A stretch of 5,479 nucleotides of DNA from an uncultured Candidatus Saccharibacteria bacterium (GCA_946886125.1 CAMPHY010000040.1:1-5479), one strand, 5' to 3'. Counted from the first letter of the stretch, positions 1 to 5,479 are shown. Notes: a model not told the origin generated them from the letters alone. Numbers and translations are program-made.

Positions 1-756
1 GTGAGCGTTAATGGTGAAGTGGTATCTTCGCCAAAACACGATATAACGGCAGCGGATACAATTGCAATTGATATTCCCGATGCAAGCGACTTTGCCGAAC
101 ACGAGCTTCCGATTATATATATTGATGATAACGTGATTGTCATTAATAAACCTATCGGCGTATTATCGCATGCAAAAGGTGCGCTTAATGACGAGTTCAC
201 CGTGGGTGAGTTCTTCCGCCGCTACAGCGACTATAATCTTGATAGTAATCGTCCTGGTATTATTCACCGGCTTGATCGTGATACGAGTGGCGTCATGATA
301 GGTGCGCGTAACGCCGAGGCGGCATCGCTACTCCAAAAACAGTTCAGTGATCGCCGGGCTAAGAAAACGTACGTCGCTATCGTTGATGGCTTACCAAAAG
401 TAGGACACGCCAAGCTTGATCTTCCAATCGGTCGAAACCCGTCGGCACCGAGCACCTTCCGTGTCGATGCAAAAGGAAAAACGGCGCAAACGGTATATGA
501 AACGATTGCCGAAAACGAAACTACAGCCTTGGTGAAGCTTAAGCCATATACTGGGCGTACGCATCAACTCCGCGTGCACATGCAGCACATTAATACACCG
601 ATATTAGGTGATCGTGTCTACGGTAAAGAAGCGGATCGTCTATACCTACATGCCGCGAGCCTTGAAATCACTATTCCCGGCGGAGAACGGAAAATATTTC
701 ATGCGCCAGTGCCGCAAGTATTTGTAGAGCATTTTAGTGAGGCCGCCAATCTATGA
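1..756 (+). CDS. RluA/RluD-family 23S rRNA pseudouridine synthase (5' partial)
   Basis: This enzyme isomerises uridine to pseudouridine in RNA, most likely 23S rRNA, in the cytoplasm. The visible 251 residues begin inside the C-terminal half of an S4 RNA-binding domain (residues 1-24, with VNGEVV), so the gene very probably starts upstream of the window and the GTG at position 1 is an internal Val codon. The catalytic domain follows. It has the INKPIGV strand near 48-54, the HRLDRDTSG motif at 89-97 with catalytic Asp92, the KTYVAIVDG strand at 122-130, and the YTGRTHQLRVHM and PILGDRVYG motifs at 183-208, all classic for RluA/RluD. The stop codon overlaps the start of holB (ATGA), so the two genes are probably translationally coupled. 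Family assignment is secure. The exact target uridine (RluD-like, RluC-like or other) cannot be told from the sequence alone. Confidence 0.95.
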   Translation: MSVNGEVVSSPKHDITAADTIAIDIPDASDFAEHELPIIYIDDNVIVINKPIGVLSHAKGALNDEFTVGEFFRRYSDYNLDSNRPGIIHRLDRDTSGVMIGARNAEAASLLQKQFSDRRAKKTYVAIVDGLPKVGHAKLDLPIGRNPSAPSTFRVDAKGKTAQTVYETIAENETTALVKLKPYTGRTHQLRVHMQHINTPILGDRVYGKEADRLYLHAASLEITIPGGERKIFHAPVPQVFVEHFSEAANL

Positions 757-1580
757 GTCTAATGATGCACGCGGTCACCGCAGACCTACTGCAGAAAATA
801 ACCCATCATTTGCCACATGCATTACTCCTATCGGGCGACGTTGGCGTTGGACTTGGTTCAATTGCACAAGAAGTGGCCCGGTCGCATAGTTCGCACCCAA
901 CGGTCATCCTGCCAGAGAAAGATGAAGTAGTCGACCTAGAAAAGGGTAGTATTACAGTAGATAGTATTCGACGTTTGTATAACGACACTCGTACGAAACA
1001 GGCGACGAAGAGAATCTTTGTTATAGATTATGCAGAACGCATGACTGTACAGGCGCAAAACGCTTTTTTGAAGCTACTCGAAGAGCCACGTGAAGGTACT
1101 CATTTTATCCTTGCTTCGCATGAACCACAAAGGCTCTTACCTACAACCAGATCTCGAATGCAGCACCAGGAAGTTCGTCGTATTACCCCTCGGCAGTCGA
1201 ACTCCTTACTAGACGCTCTGGATGTAAAGGATGTCACTAAGCGAAGTCAGTTGTTGTTTATGGCCGAAGGCTTACCGGCTGAAATATCTCGACTTGCAAC
1301 AAACGAGACCTACTTTGAAGAGCGCGTAAGTATTGTGCGGCATGCACGTACACTACTTCAGGGTAGTGATTATGAAAAAGTAATGATAGCACACCTATAC
1401 CAGAGTGATCGGCCTAAAGTGCTGTTACTGCTGCAGAATGCTAGTCGGATTATCCGCCACAGCTTAGACACGCAGCCGCAGATAGCTATGATTAACCAGC
1501 TTGAAAAGTTGCTTGTGACGATGCAGCGAATTGAGTCTAATGGCAACATACGGCTCCTTCTTGCTCGTTTTGTGCTATAA
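753..1580 (+). CDS. holB: DNA polymerase III subunit delta' (clamp-loader AAA+ protein)
   Basis: Delta' is a clamp-loader subunit that helps open and load the sliding clamp at the replication fork. The 275-residue protein shows the AAA+ layout: a P-loop-like segment at 27-36, a Walker-B-like strand RIFVIDYAERM at 87-97, the family signature NAFLKLLEEP at 103-112, a sensor-1 region HFILAS at 118-122, and TRSRM at 132-136 in place of the usual SRC box. The P-loop Lys and Ser/Thr are replaced (GDVGVGLGS), so ATP binding is unlikely; E. coli delta' is also degenerate here. The Cys-rich zinc module normally between the P-loop helix and the HPD-like strand is absent, and the protein has no cysteine. 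The start at 753 overlaps the previous stop and has GAGG at 739-742 ten bases upstream; Met at 762 or 765 is less well placed. The C-terminal third is helical and poorly conserved, as expected for the collar domain. Confidence 0.9.
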   Translation: MSLMMHAVTADLLQKITHHLPHALLLSGDVGVGLGSIAQEVARSHSSHPTVILPEKDEVVDLEKGSITVDSIRRLYNDTRTKQATKRIFVIDYAERMTVQAQNAFLKLLEEPREGTHFILASHEPQRLLPTTRSRMQHQEVRRITPRQSNSLLDALDVKDVTKRSQLLFMAEGLPAEISRLATNETYFEERVSIVRHARTLLQGSDYEKVMIAHLYQSDRPKVLLLLQNASRIIRHSLDTQPQIAMINQLEKLLVTMQRIESNGNIRLLLARFVL

Positions 1581-1581
1581 T
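1576..1581 (+). promoter_or_regulatory. Extended -10 promoter for the TPR gene
   Basis: TATAAT is a perfect -10 consensus preceded by TGC at 1573-1575, giving the extended form TGnTATAAT. No good -35 is seen 16-18 bases upstream, which extended -10 promoters can tolerate. The holB stop codon (1578-1580) lies inside the box. A start of transcription about seven bases downstream would fall within about three bases of the ATG at 1591. Confidence 0.65.
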
Positions 1582-1590
1582 TAATATGAA

Positions 1591-2244
1591 ATGTTAGGAC
1601 TTTTACTGGTCACAATCTTTGGTGTTTGGGCAATATTCCAGCGTCAAACTCTGTCTGAAGCGGTTGCCGATCTCCCCGCAAAACTATCTGATAAACTTGA
1701 TCGTTTATGGGAAATTGCTCAAGAATCTTTGCGGGAGAAAAAGTATCTCAGGGCCGAGAAAGCACTGCTGACTATTTTGCGCGTCGATGAACGTAATGCG
1801 ACGGCGTATAACCGACTAGGTATCTTGTATGCAAAACAGCAGGCCTTTAAAGATGCTATTGAATGTTTTGAGATTGCACAAAGTTTAGAGCCAAGCGCCT
1901 CTAGTCTTCATAACGTTGGTCTCATTTATTACGAAACGAAAAGTTACGAGAAAGCTGCCCTTGCGTTCGAGCAAGCGCTTGCCATGGAAAATGATTTATC
2001 TGCCCGGCATATTGCCTACGCTAAGGTTCAGGAAAAGCTAGGACACGAGAAGAAGATGATTAGTGCGCTTGAACGAGCTGTTGAGCTCGATCCTATTCCG
2101 CAGACGCTTAATGTTCTAGCGGACGCCTATGAGCGCACTGGTCAGACCGACCTAGCGCTTGAGCTACGAGAAAAATCTGCAAAGCTTATCATTCCGCAAG
2201 ATCAACCAAAGCGAGTCAAGCAGCCTCGTCGCGTGGTGATGTAG
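1591..2244 (+). CDS. Membrane-anchored tetratricopeptide-repeat protein
   Basis: This 217-residue protein has a short hydrophobic N-terminal segment (LGLLLVTIFGVWAIF, residues 2-16), probably a signal anchor, followed by a Gln/Arg-containing linker. A series of helical TPR units covers roughly 37-200. The clearest are 70-103 (AYNRLGILYAKQQAFKDAIECFEIAQSLEP), 104-137 and 171-199; the units at about 37-66 and 138-170 are weaker. TPR arrays are protein-protein interaction scaffolds, so the cytoplasmic or outer-face role cannot be assigned without a partner. The tail (203-217) is basic with KRVKQPRR. An in-frame stop at 1582 fixes the ATG at 1591 as the earliest start, and no Shine-Dalgarno sequence precedes it, consistent with a leaderless mRNA. 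It contains one of only two cysteines encoded in the window (Cys92). Topology is an inference from hydrophobicity only. Confidence 0.85.
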   Translation: MLGLLLVTIFGVWAIFQRQTLSEAVADLPAKLSDKLDRLWEIAQESLREKKYLRAEKALLTILRVDERNATAYNRLGILYAKQQAFKDAIECFEIAQSLEPSASSLHNVGLIYYETKSYEKAALAFEQALAMENDLSARHIAYAKVQEKLGHEKKMISALERAVELDPIPQTLNVLADAYERTGQTDLALELREKSAKLIIPQDQPKRVKQPRRVVM

Positions 2245-2346
2245 GAAATATCTTACAATACCTTTACAACCCTCATGATATAACGATCATTACGCCAAAT
2301 CTCTTAGACTTAAAATAAAGAGAAGACTAGAAACAGACTATTAAAA

Positions 2347-2384
2347 CCAAATAAAAATAGCCCCGAGGGACTAATTTTATTTGG
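2347..2384 (-). terminator. Palindromic intrinsic terminator of the tRNA-Thr/Tyr unit, probably bidirectional
   Basis: CCAAATAAAA (2347-2356) is the exact inverse complement of TTTTATTTGG (2375-2384). Inside it, after one mismatched base on each side, TAG pairs with CTA and is followed by a GC-rich core around CCCCGAGGGA. On the minus strand the stem is followed by a T-rich tract, as in intrinsic terminators. The plus-strand reading is also T-rich on its 3' arm, so it may also end transcription coming from the TPR gene about 100 bases upstream. The region 2245-2346 holds no gene. Confidence 0.75.
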
Positions 2385-2466
2385 TGCTGGAAGTAGGACT
2401 CGAACCTACGAAGCCGAAAGGCGGGAGATTTACAGTCTCCTGTGATTGCCACTACACGATTCCAGC
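2382..2466 (-). tRNA. tRNA-Tyr (anticodon GTA)
   Basis: On the minus strand the acceptor GCTGGAA pairs perfectly with TTCCAGC, followed by A73 and an encoded CCA (2382-2384). The anticodon stem GGAGA/TCTCC encloses loop CTGTAAA, giving anticodon GTA (2431-2433). A long variable arm with a GCC/GGC stem and a TTTC loop makes this a class II tRNA, as expected of bacterial tRNA-Tyr. The T arm GTAGG-TTCGAGT-CCTAC is perfect. The D stem has three pairs (GTG/CAC). It lies 40 bases downstream of tRNA-Thr and is probably cotranscribed with it. Confidence 0.96.
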
Positions 2467-2506
2467 CTATATCCATCATAAAGCAACGAGGTTCATTACT
2501 TTATCA

Positions 2507-2583
2507 TGGAGCCGCTTTACGGATTCGAACCGTAGACCTGCTGTTTACAAAACAGCTGCTCTAACCAGCTGAGCTAAAGCGGC
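2507..2583 (-). tRNA. tRNA-Thr (anticodon TGT)
   Basis: On the minus strand the acceptor GCCGCTT pairs with AAGCGGC, followed by T73 and an encoded CCA (2507-2509). The D stem is GCTC/GAGC. The anticodon stem GCTGT/ACAGC encloses loop TTTGTAA, so positions 34-36 read TGT (2547-2549), decoding ACA-type Thr codons. The T arm is TACGG-TTCGAAT-CCGTA. All four arms are perfectly paired and the length is 77 bases with CCA. It is the first gene of a Thr-Tyr tRNA unit. Confidence 0.97.
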
Positions 2584-2606
2584 ATGTTGCACGAAGTACA
2601 GATACA

Positions 2607-2635
2607 AGTGTACCGAACATTGAGACAGTTTTCAA
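2607..2635 (-). promoter_or_regulatory. Promoter of the tRNA-Thr/tRNA-Tyr unit
   Basis: Read on the minus strand, TTGAAA (2630-2635) and TACACT (2607-2612) are separated by exactly 17 bases. Transcription would start around 2600, leaving a leader of roughly 15-18 bases before the tRNA 5' end at 2583. It has no TGn extension, unlike the other promoters seen in this window. Confidence 0.6.
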
Positions 2636-2651
2636 GTAGGAAAACGTTCAA

Positions 2652-2680
2652 TTGACTTGATGATGTTTATATGATAAAGT
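2652..2680 (+). promoter_or_regulatory. Promoter of the small membrane protein gene
   Basis: TTGACT (2652-2657) and TAAAGT (2675-2680) are separated by 17 bases, and TGA at 2672-2674 supplies the extended TGn motif. The predicted start near 2687 leaves a 5' leader of about 19 bases containing a Shine-Dalgarno site. It stands back to back with the minus-strand tRNA promoter, with 16 bases between the two -35 boxes. Confidence 0.65.
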
Positions 2681-2694
2681 AAGTGTAAACAATT

Positions 2695-2700
2695 GAGGAG
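2695..2700 (+). promoter_or_regulatory. Shine-Dalgarno site of the small membrane protein gene
   Basis: GAGGAG lies five bases before the ATG at 2706. It fixes that start and shows that this genome uses SD-led initiation for some genes, in contrast to the TPR gene. Confidence 0.75.
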
Positions 2701-2705
2701 TTACT

Positions 2706-3002
2706 ATGTTTGAATCACTTTCTGAATCTATGCGACTATGGCATAAAAACAATGACGGACGAGCTAAGCTGCAACACACCTTTTTAACGGTAACAATCGT
2801 ACTTGTCCTTGCCGCCGGCCTTATTGGTCTTATTAATCCTGACTTAGGTCAAAATATCCTATCTTTCGCACTAGTAACGGCAAGTGTCTTTTTGATTAAT
2901 GCAGTCGTATGGGCGCTCCTCGAGTCTGCCGTGTTAGCTCGATTAGGTGGTTCTAATCGTCGACCTACAGTAGCAGCAACAGCTCGCAGTCGTAAAAAAT
3001 AA
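2706..3002 (+). CDS. Small two-helix membrane protein of unknown function
   Basis: I do not recognise the family. The 98-residue protein has a polar N-terminus (1-24), a hydrophobic helix at about 27-44 (LTVTIVLVLAAGLIGLI), a short NPDLGQN turn, a second helix at about 51-73 (ILSFALVTASVFLINAVVWALL), and a basic tail ending in RSRKK. By the positive-inside rule the tail, and so probably both ends, would face the cytoplasm. No catalytic motif and no cysteine are visible. It has its own promoter and a strong ribosome binding site, so it is very likely expressed. Its stop is followed within 15 bases by the promoter of tRNA-Thr(GGT). No terminator of its own is evident, so readthrough into the tRNA is possible. 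Confidence 0.8.
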   Translation: MFESLSESMRLWHKNNDGRAKLQHTFLTVTIVLVLAAGLIGLINPDLGQNILSFALVTASVFLINAVVWALLESAVLARLGGSNRRPTVAATARSRKK

Positions 3003-3016
3003 TACTCGGCCTTACC

Positions 3017-3045
3017 TTGGCATACCTATCGGTATTTGGTACAAT
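3017..3045 (+). promoter_or_regulatory. Promoter of tRNA-Thr(GGT)
   Basis: TTGGCA (3017-3022) and TACAAT (3040-3045) are separated by 17 bases, with TGG at 3037-3039 making an extended -10. Transcription would start about 3052, only about six bases before the mature tRNA 5' end. A small inverted repeat ATACC-TATC-GGTAT sits in the spacer. Confidence 0.75.
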
Positions 3046-3057
3046 TGTCCGAGGTAC

Positions 3058-3132
<75 letters not shown>

Positions 3133-3150
3133 TTTTTATGCATCTACCTC

Positions 3151-3179
3151 TAGCCACTCATAGTATTTTATGCTAGACT
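3151..3179 (+). promoter_or_regulatory. Promoter of rpmG
   Basis: TAGCCA (3151-3156) and TAGACT (3174-3179) are 17 bases apart, and TGC at 3171-3173 gives an extended -10. Both hexamers match the consensus at four of six positions, so this is weaker than the tRNA promoter, and rpmG may also receive readthrough from the tRNA. The predicted leader is about 30 bases and has only a poor SD-like GCGAG at 3206-3210. Confidence 0.5.
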
Positions 3180-3216
3180 AAGTAAGATTGATTTAATAAC
3201 TGTAAGCGAGTAAATA

Positions 3217-3423
3217 ATGGCAAAGAAGAATACAAAGCGCAAGCTCGTCGGTCTCGTCAGTGAACTCAGTGGTCACCGAACGTACTACACGACAAAGAAC
3301 GTACAAAATACGACTGAAAAAATTAGTCTAAAAAAGTATGATCCAATTGCGCGTCAGCACGCAACATACACCGAGACGAAAAAGAACCTCGGACGTAACG
3401 AGATCAAGCCTCGTAAGAGCTAA
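3217..3423 (+). CDS. rpmG: 50S ribosomal protein bL33
   Basis: bL33 is a small component of the large ribosomal subunit that sits near the E site. The 68-residue protein carries the family pattern in order: KLVGLVSE strand (9-16), SGHRTYYTTKN (18-28), EKISLKKYDPIARQH (34-48) and YTETKK (51-56). It has no cysteines, so it is the zinc-free (C-minus) form. Typical bL33 is about 50-55 residues; the excess here is mainly a basic C-terminal tail (NLGRNEIKPRKS, 57-68). The ATG at 3217 is the natural start because MAKK is the usual bL33 opening. It lies 84 bases after tRNA-Thr(GGT) and ends just before a hairpin terminator that it shares with the convergent glucoamylase unit. Confidence 0.93.
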   Translation: MAKKNTKRKLVGLVSELSGHRTYYTTKNVQNTTEKISLKKYDPIARQHATYTETKKNLGRNEIKPRKS

Positions 3424-3430
3424 ATAAAAC

Positions 3431-3464
3431 AACCTCTCCGTATTGATATACCGAGAGGTTTTTT
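3431..3464. terminator. Shared intrinsic terminator between rpmG and the convergent glucoamylase unit
   Basis: AACCTCTC (3431-3438) pairs with GAGAGGTT (3453-3460). After a C-C mismatch the stem continues GTAT/ATAC around a TGAT loop. The plus strand ends in six T (3459-3464), a strong terminator for rpmG. On the minus strand the hairpin is followed by GTTTTATTTA, so it can also end the opposite unit. The T-tract overlaps the stop codon of the minus-strand gene at 3463-3465. Confidence 0.88.
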
Positions 3465-4107
3465 ATTTGGCGAGTGTGTGATCGAGGTACTCGCTCAGCC
3501 ATAAGCCGTCGCGAAGCATCTTCTGCAGAAGTTTAACATTAATGTGCTGGTCTTCGGCGTACACATAAAGATGTCCCTCAACTATTTCTATAGAGAATGG
3601 CAAAAAATGCTCTCCAATAGCGTGAGTGATTTGATTTGTAAAAACACGCTCCAACTCAATATGTTGCGTCGGTGCTCCATATAACGAATAGCGTTCCGAG
3701 AACAAAGGAGTATATGCTTCGAATGTTCCGAGTTGTGCTTTGTGTAAATGACGAAACGTCATGAACAATTGAGCGTAAAAATGTTCATTATGCTGATTTG
3801 CGCCAATGAAGACGTGTGGCAATCCCGAAGAATGTTTGAGGTTTATATCAAGCACCAACCATTCGGACTGTATGCTTTGTGTTTGCCCAAAGGTAAGCCG
3901 GCGGCTAGTCAGCGCTACGTCGTACTCATTATGCGATCCGATGCTGTAGTGATGGTCAACGTGACGTGGAGAAAGAGTGAGGCCGCGAATGACGTGATGG
4001 TCATCTGAGTGAGCATTAACGTCCCCGAAATATACAAGTCCAGTAGAGTCGGCAAATTCACGAAATACTTTTCGCGAGTGTAATCGAGAGGTGAGTGCAG
4101 ATAACAT
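3463..4107 (-). CDS. His-rich, Cys-free protein of unknown function downstream of the glucoamylase
   Basis: I do not recognise this protein. With the ATG at 4107 it has 214 residues, no signal peptide and no transmembrane helix, so it is probably cytoplasmic. It holds 20 histidines (about 9%) and no cysteine, with DDHH and HVDHH clusters in the N-terminal third. Its composition suggests alternating beta strands (LVYFGDV, EWLVLDINL, HVFIGA, FSIEIVEGHLYVYAE) and a C-terminal helix. The start is set by GGAGG on the minus strand at 4117-4121, nine bases upstream, and by one base of spacing from the glucoamylase stop. The open frame extends further upstream to 4221, but that part overlaps the conserved catalytic end of the glucoamylase and is not believable. 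The tight spacing implies cotranscription and coupled translation with the GH15 enzyme. Metal binding or a carbohydrate role would be speculation. Confidence 0.85.
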   Translation of the reverse strand: MLSALTSRLHSRKVFREFADSTGLVYFGDVNAHSDDHHVIRGLTLSPRHVDHHYSIGSHNEYDVALTSRRLTFGQTQSIQSEWLVLDINLKHSSGLPHVFIGANQHNEHFYAQLFMTFRHLHKAQLGTFEAYTPLFSERYSLYGAPTQHIELERVFTNQITHAIGEHFLPFSIEIVEGHLYVYAEDQHINVKLLQKMLRDGLWLSEYLDHTLAK

Positions 4108-4108
4108 G

Positions 4109-5479
4109 TTACTCAGCCTCCGTGATTGTATCAAGTAGTGTAGAGATATATTCCGCATGGCTCCATGTAAGAGGGGCGACCGACAAGAGTGTATCATCGA
4201 GTGGATCAACTTGTTCGGCAAGTACGCCTGTCGTAAGTGCGTGCTGTTTTACCCATGTTAGAATTGGCTTGGCCTCTTCTTCACGACCTTGTTCTACGTA
4301 ATACTGCGCGAGCCAAAGTGAAGTGATGAACCAGTAGTTACCCGTCACTTCGTCATGATTGCGCTGGTAATGGTCATTCTCGTAGCGAGGTAGTCCAAGC
4401 GCACCATCATTGACCCCAAAGGTCTGTTTGAGGGTAGCTATAGCGGCTATCATCTCGTGACTATCTGCCGGGAACAGCCCAAACATGAATGCTCCAAAGA
4501 CACTAGAGGTATCTATCGTTTCATCTTTTACGAGCTGACCATCTTTGGCGATCACTCCTTTATAGAACACTTGCCGGTCCTTGTTAAAAAGGTGCTTGCG
4601 ACTGGCGCTGAGGATATCATCGGCTGCTGATCGCCAAGCTACTGCTCGGTCAGCATCATGTGCCGCCTCAGCAAGATCAGCGGCGGCAACAAGCGCAGCA
4701 TAAACTGTCGCTGTCGTATAAGTTGTCGTGAGGAATACCTCTTCCCACAGATCATAGCTAGGACGGGGAAGTCCGGTTGCATCATCGATATAGCTAGCTA
4801 AGAAGTCTCCCATTGGGCGCACCATTGACTGATAAAAATCATCGAGCAATGCTTGACGTGGATGCATGTGGTAATACTGAGCAAACACAAATAGTGTCAG
4901 CGCCGTTTCGTCTTCTTGGATAGGAGGCGCTACGACACCGTCGTGTACATAGGGGTGCCAGCTTGAACCAACCGCTCCATCGGCCCTATATTTATGCATC
5001 AAATAGCCACTTGGGTGCAGTCCTCGTCGGCAGAAGGCAAAGAAGTTTTCTGCCTCTTGGGTGTAGCCCATACGAATCAGTGGCCAGATGACATACGCAC
5101 CGTCTCTTGGCCAGCTATATGCATACGCATCGCGTGAGTAATTGAGCATGGTCGTGTCGGTGCTGGCCATTACCGCACCGCGCTTGTCAATTTGTGATTT
5201 TAAAATCATCACACTATGCAGGAAATGTGTTCGATGTTCAGGATCAACCCGCTCACTGGCGTCGAGCGCAGGCTGTAACCACTTATGCCACCATGTTGCT
5301 GTGCGATGAAGATGCTTGAAAACACCCTCGTCTTGTAGCTGCTTATGTACCGACAACGCTTCGCGCATAGAAGTGCCGGCAGCAATCCAGTAGTGCACTC
5401 GCTTTGAGCTATGCCCATCGATAGAAAGCTTGAAGCGTAGTGTTGAATCAACTCGGCCATGTTCGACATTACCAAAACT
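4109..5479 (-). CDS. Glycoside hydrolase family 15 glucoamylase-like enzyme (5' partial)
   Basis: GH15 enzymes are inverting exo-acting hydrolases that release glucose from alpha-glucans or trehalose. The frame is open to the right edge, so the true start lies outside. The GTG at 5398 is internal, because 27 more codons upstream continue the N-terminal beta-sandwich domain (TLRFKLSIDGHSSKRVHYWIAAG). Counting from Val 5398, the (alpha/alpha)6 barrel shows SRDAYAYSWPRDGAYV at 88-103, QEDETAL at 161-167, SYDLWEE at 214-220 with the likely general acid Glu, TGNYWFITSLWLAQYY at 352-367, and GVLAEQ at 391-396 with the likely general base Glu395. Both catalytic regions are therefore intact. The visible part is 456 residues; bacterial members with the N-terminal domain are usually about 600-700. 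No signal peptide can be judged. It is followed one base later by the His-rich gene. The substrate (starch, glycogen, trehalose or other) is undetermined. Confidence 0.93.
   Translation of the reverse strand, partial: SFGNVEHGRVDSTLRFKLSIDGHSSKRVHYWIAAGTSMREALSVHKQLQDEGVFKHLHRTATWWHKWLQPALDASERVDPEHRTHFLHSVMILKSQIDKRGAVMASTDTTMLNYSRDAYAYSWPRDGAYVIWPLIRMGYTQEAENFFAFCRRGLHPSGYLMHKYRADGAVGSSWHPYVHDGVVAPPIQEDETALTLFVFAQYYHMHPRQALLDDFYQSMVRPMGDFLASYIDDATGLPRPSYDLWEEVFLTTTYTTATVYAALVAAADLAEAAHDADRAVAWRSAADDILSASRKHLFNKDRQVFYKGVIAKDGQLVKDETIDTSSVFGAFMFGLFPADSHEMIAAIATLKQTFGVNDGALGLPRYENDHYQRNHDEVTGNYWFITSLWLAQYYVEQGREEEAKPILTWVKQHALTTGVLAEQVDPLDDTLLSVAPLTWSHAEYISTLLDTITEAE
4117..4121 (-). promoter_or_regulatory. 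Shine-Dalgarno site that decides the start of the His-rich protein
   Basis: GGAGG on the minus strand lies within the last codons of the glucoamylase gene, nine bases before the ATG at 4107. It supports this start over the upstream ATG at 4221 and fits translational coupling. Confidence 0.8.

Noticed and set aside
264..988. Minus-strand open frames at 264-455, 391-588 and 806-988
   Set aside because: They are antisense to the conserved RluA and HolB coding regions, with no start signals or motifs.
2277..2323. Small inverted repeats between the TPR gene and the tRNA terminator (TGAT/ATCA and TCTCTT/AAGAGA)
   Set aside because: The stems are short and AT-rich, with no T-tract placed after them, so chance is the simpler explanation.
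2381..2572. Plus-strand open frame of 63 codons containing GLEPT and SRFTDSNRRP
   Set aside because: It is the antisense translation of tRNA-Tyr and tRNA-Thr. Such peptides are a known type of false annotation opposite tRNA genes.
3005..3053. CTCGG/CCGAG inverted repeat flanking the tRNA-Thr(GGT) promoter
   Set aside because: Five pairs across about 39 bases are too weak to call an operator or attenuator. It may be coincidental.
3748..4008. 86-codon plus-strand open frame opposite the His-rich gene
   Set aside because: It is antisense to a gene with a clear SD and operon context, and has no ribosome binding site or family motif.
4108..4221. Upstream 38-codon extension of the His-rich gene starting at ATG 4221
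   Set aside because: It overlaps the conserved C-terminal end of the GH15 gene, has no SD site, and the ATG at 4107 has GGAGG at nine bases.
4095..4301. 68-codon plus-strand open frame opposite the GH15 3' end
   Set aside because: It is a low-complexity Ser-rich product antisense to the conserved catalytic segment.
5209..5475. 88-codon minus-strand open frame overlapping the 5' part of the GH15 gene in another frame
   Set aside because: The GH15 frame is open and domain-consistent over the whole stretch, and this frame shows no recognisable motif.

Overview
The window looks like chromosomal DNA from a small-genome bacterium of the Patescibacteria/CPR group, most likely a Saccharibacteria (TM7) lineage. 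This is an inference from the gene set: compact spacing, an RluA-HolB-TPR run, a cysteine-free bL33 with a C-terminal tail, and a bacterial GH15 glucoamylase followed by an unrecognised small protein. UGA acts as a stop codon and Trp is read from UGG, so the code is standard, unlike Gracilibacteria or Absconditabacteria. I see no mobile element, CRISPR array, phage gene or defence system.

Left part (1-2244, plus strand): the 3' part of an RluA-family pseudouridine synthase gene overlaps holB (DNA polymerase III delta') by an ATGA junction. A membrane-anchored TPR protein follows. The TPR gene starts just after a strong extended -10 box that contains the holB stop codon, which suggests a leaderless transcript.

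Middle part (2245-3464): tRNA-Thr(TGT) and tRNA-Tyr(GTA) lie on the minus strand and end in a long palindromic terminator that begins with the tRNA's own CCA. They diverge from a small two-helix membrane protein, which is followed on the plus strand by tRNA-Thr(GGT) and rpmG (bL33). The Thr/Tyr/Thr/rpmG grouping recalls the tRNA-tuf-rpmG-secE-nusG region of other bacteria, here without tuf, secE or nusG. Five sigma70-type promoters can be read, and four carry an extended TGn motif.

Right part (3431-5479, minus strand): a GH15 glucoamylase-like gene runs off the right edge. It is followed one base later by a His-rich, Cys-free protein of unknown function with a clear Shine-Dalgarno site. This pair converges on rpmG at a shared hairpin terminator.

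The window is mostly core gene content. Its least explained item is the His-rich partner of the glucoamylase, and its most striking global property is near-absence of cysteine: 2 in about 1,580 residues.
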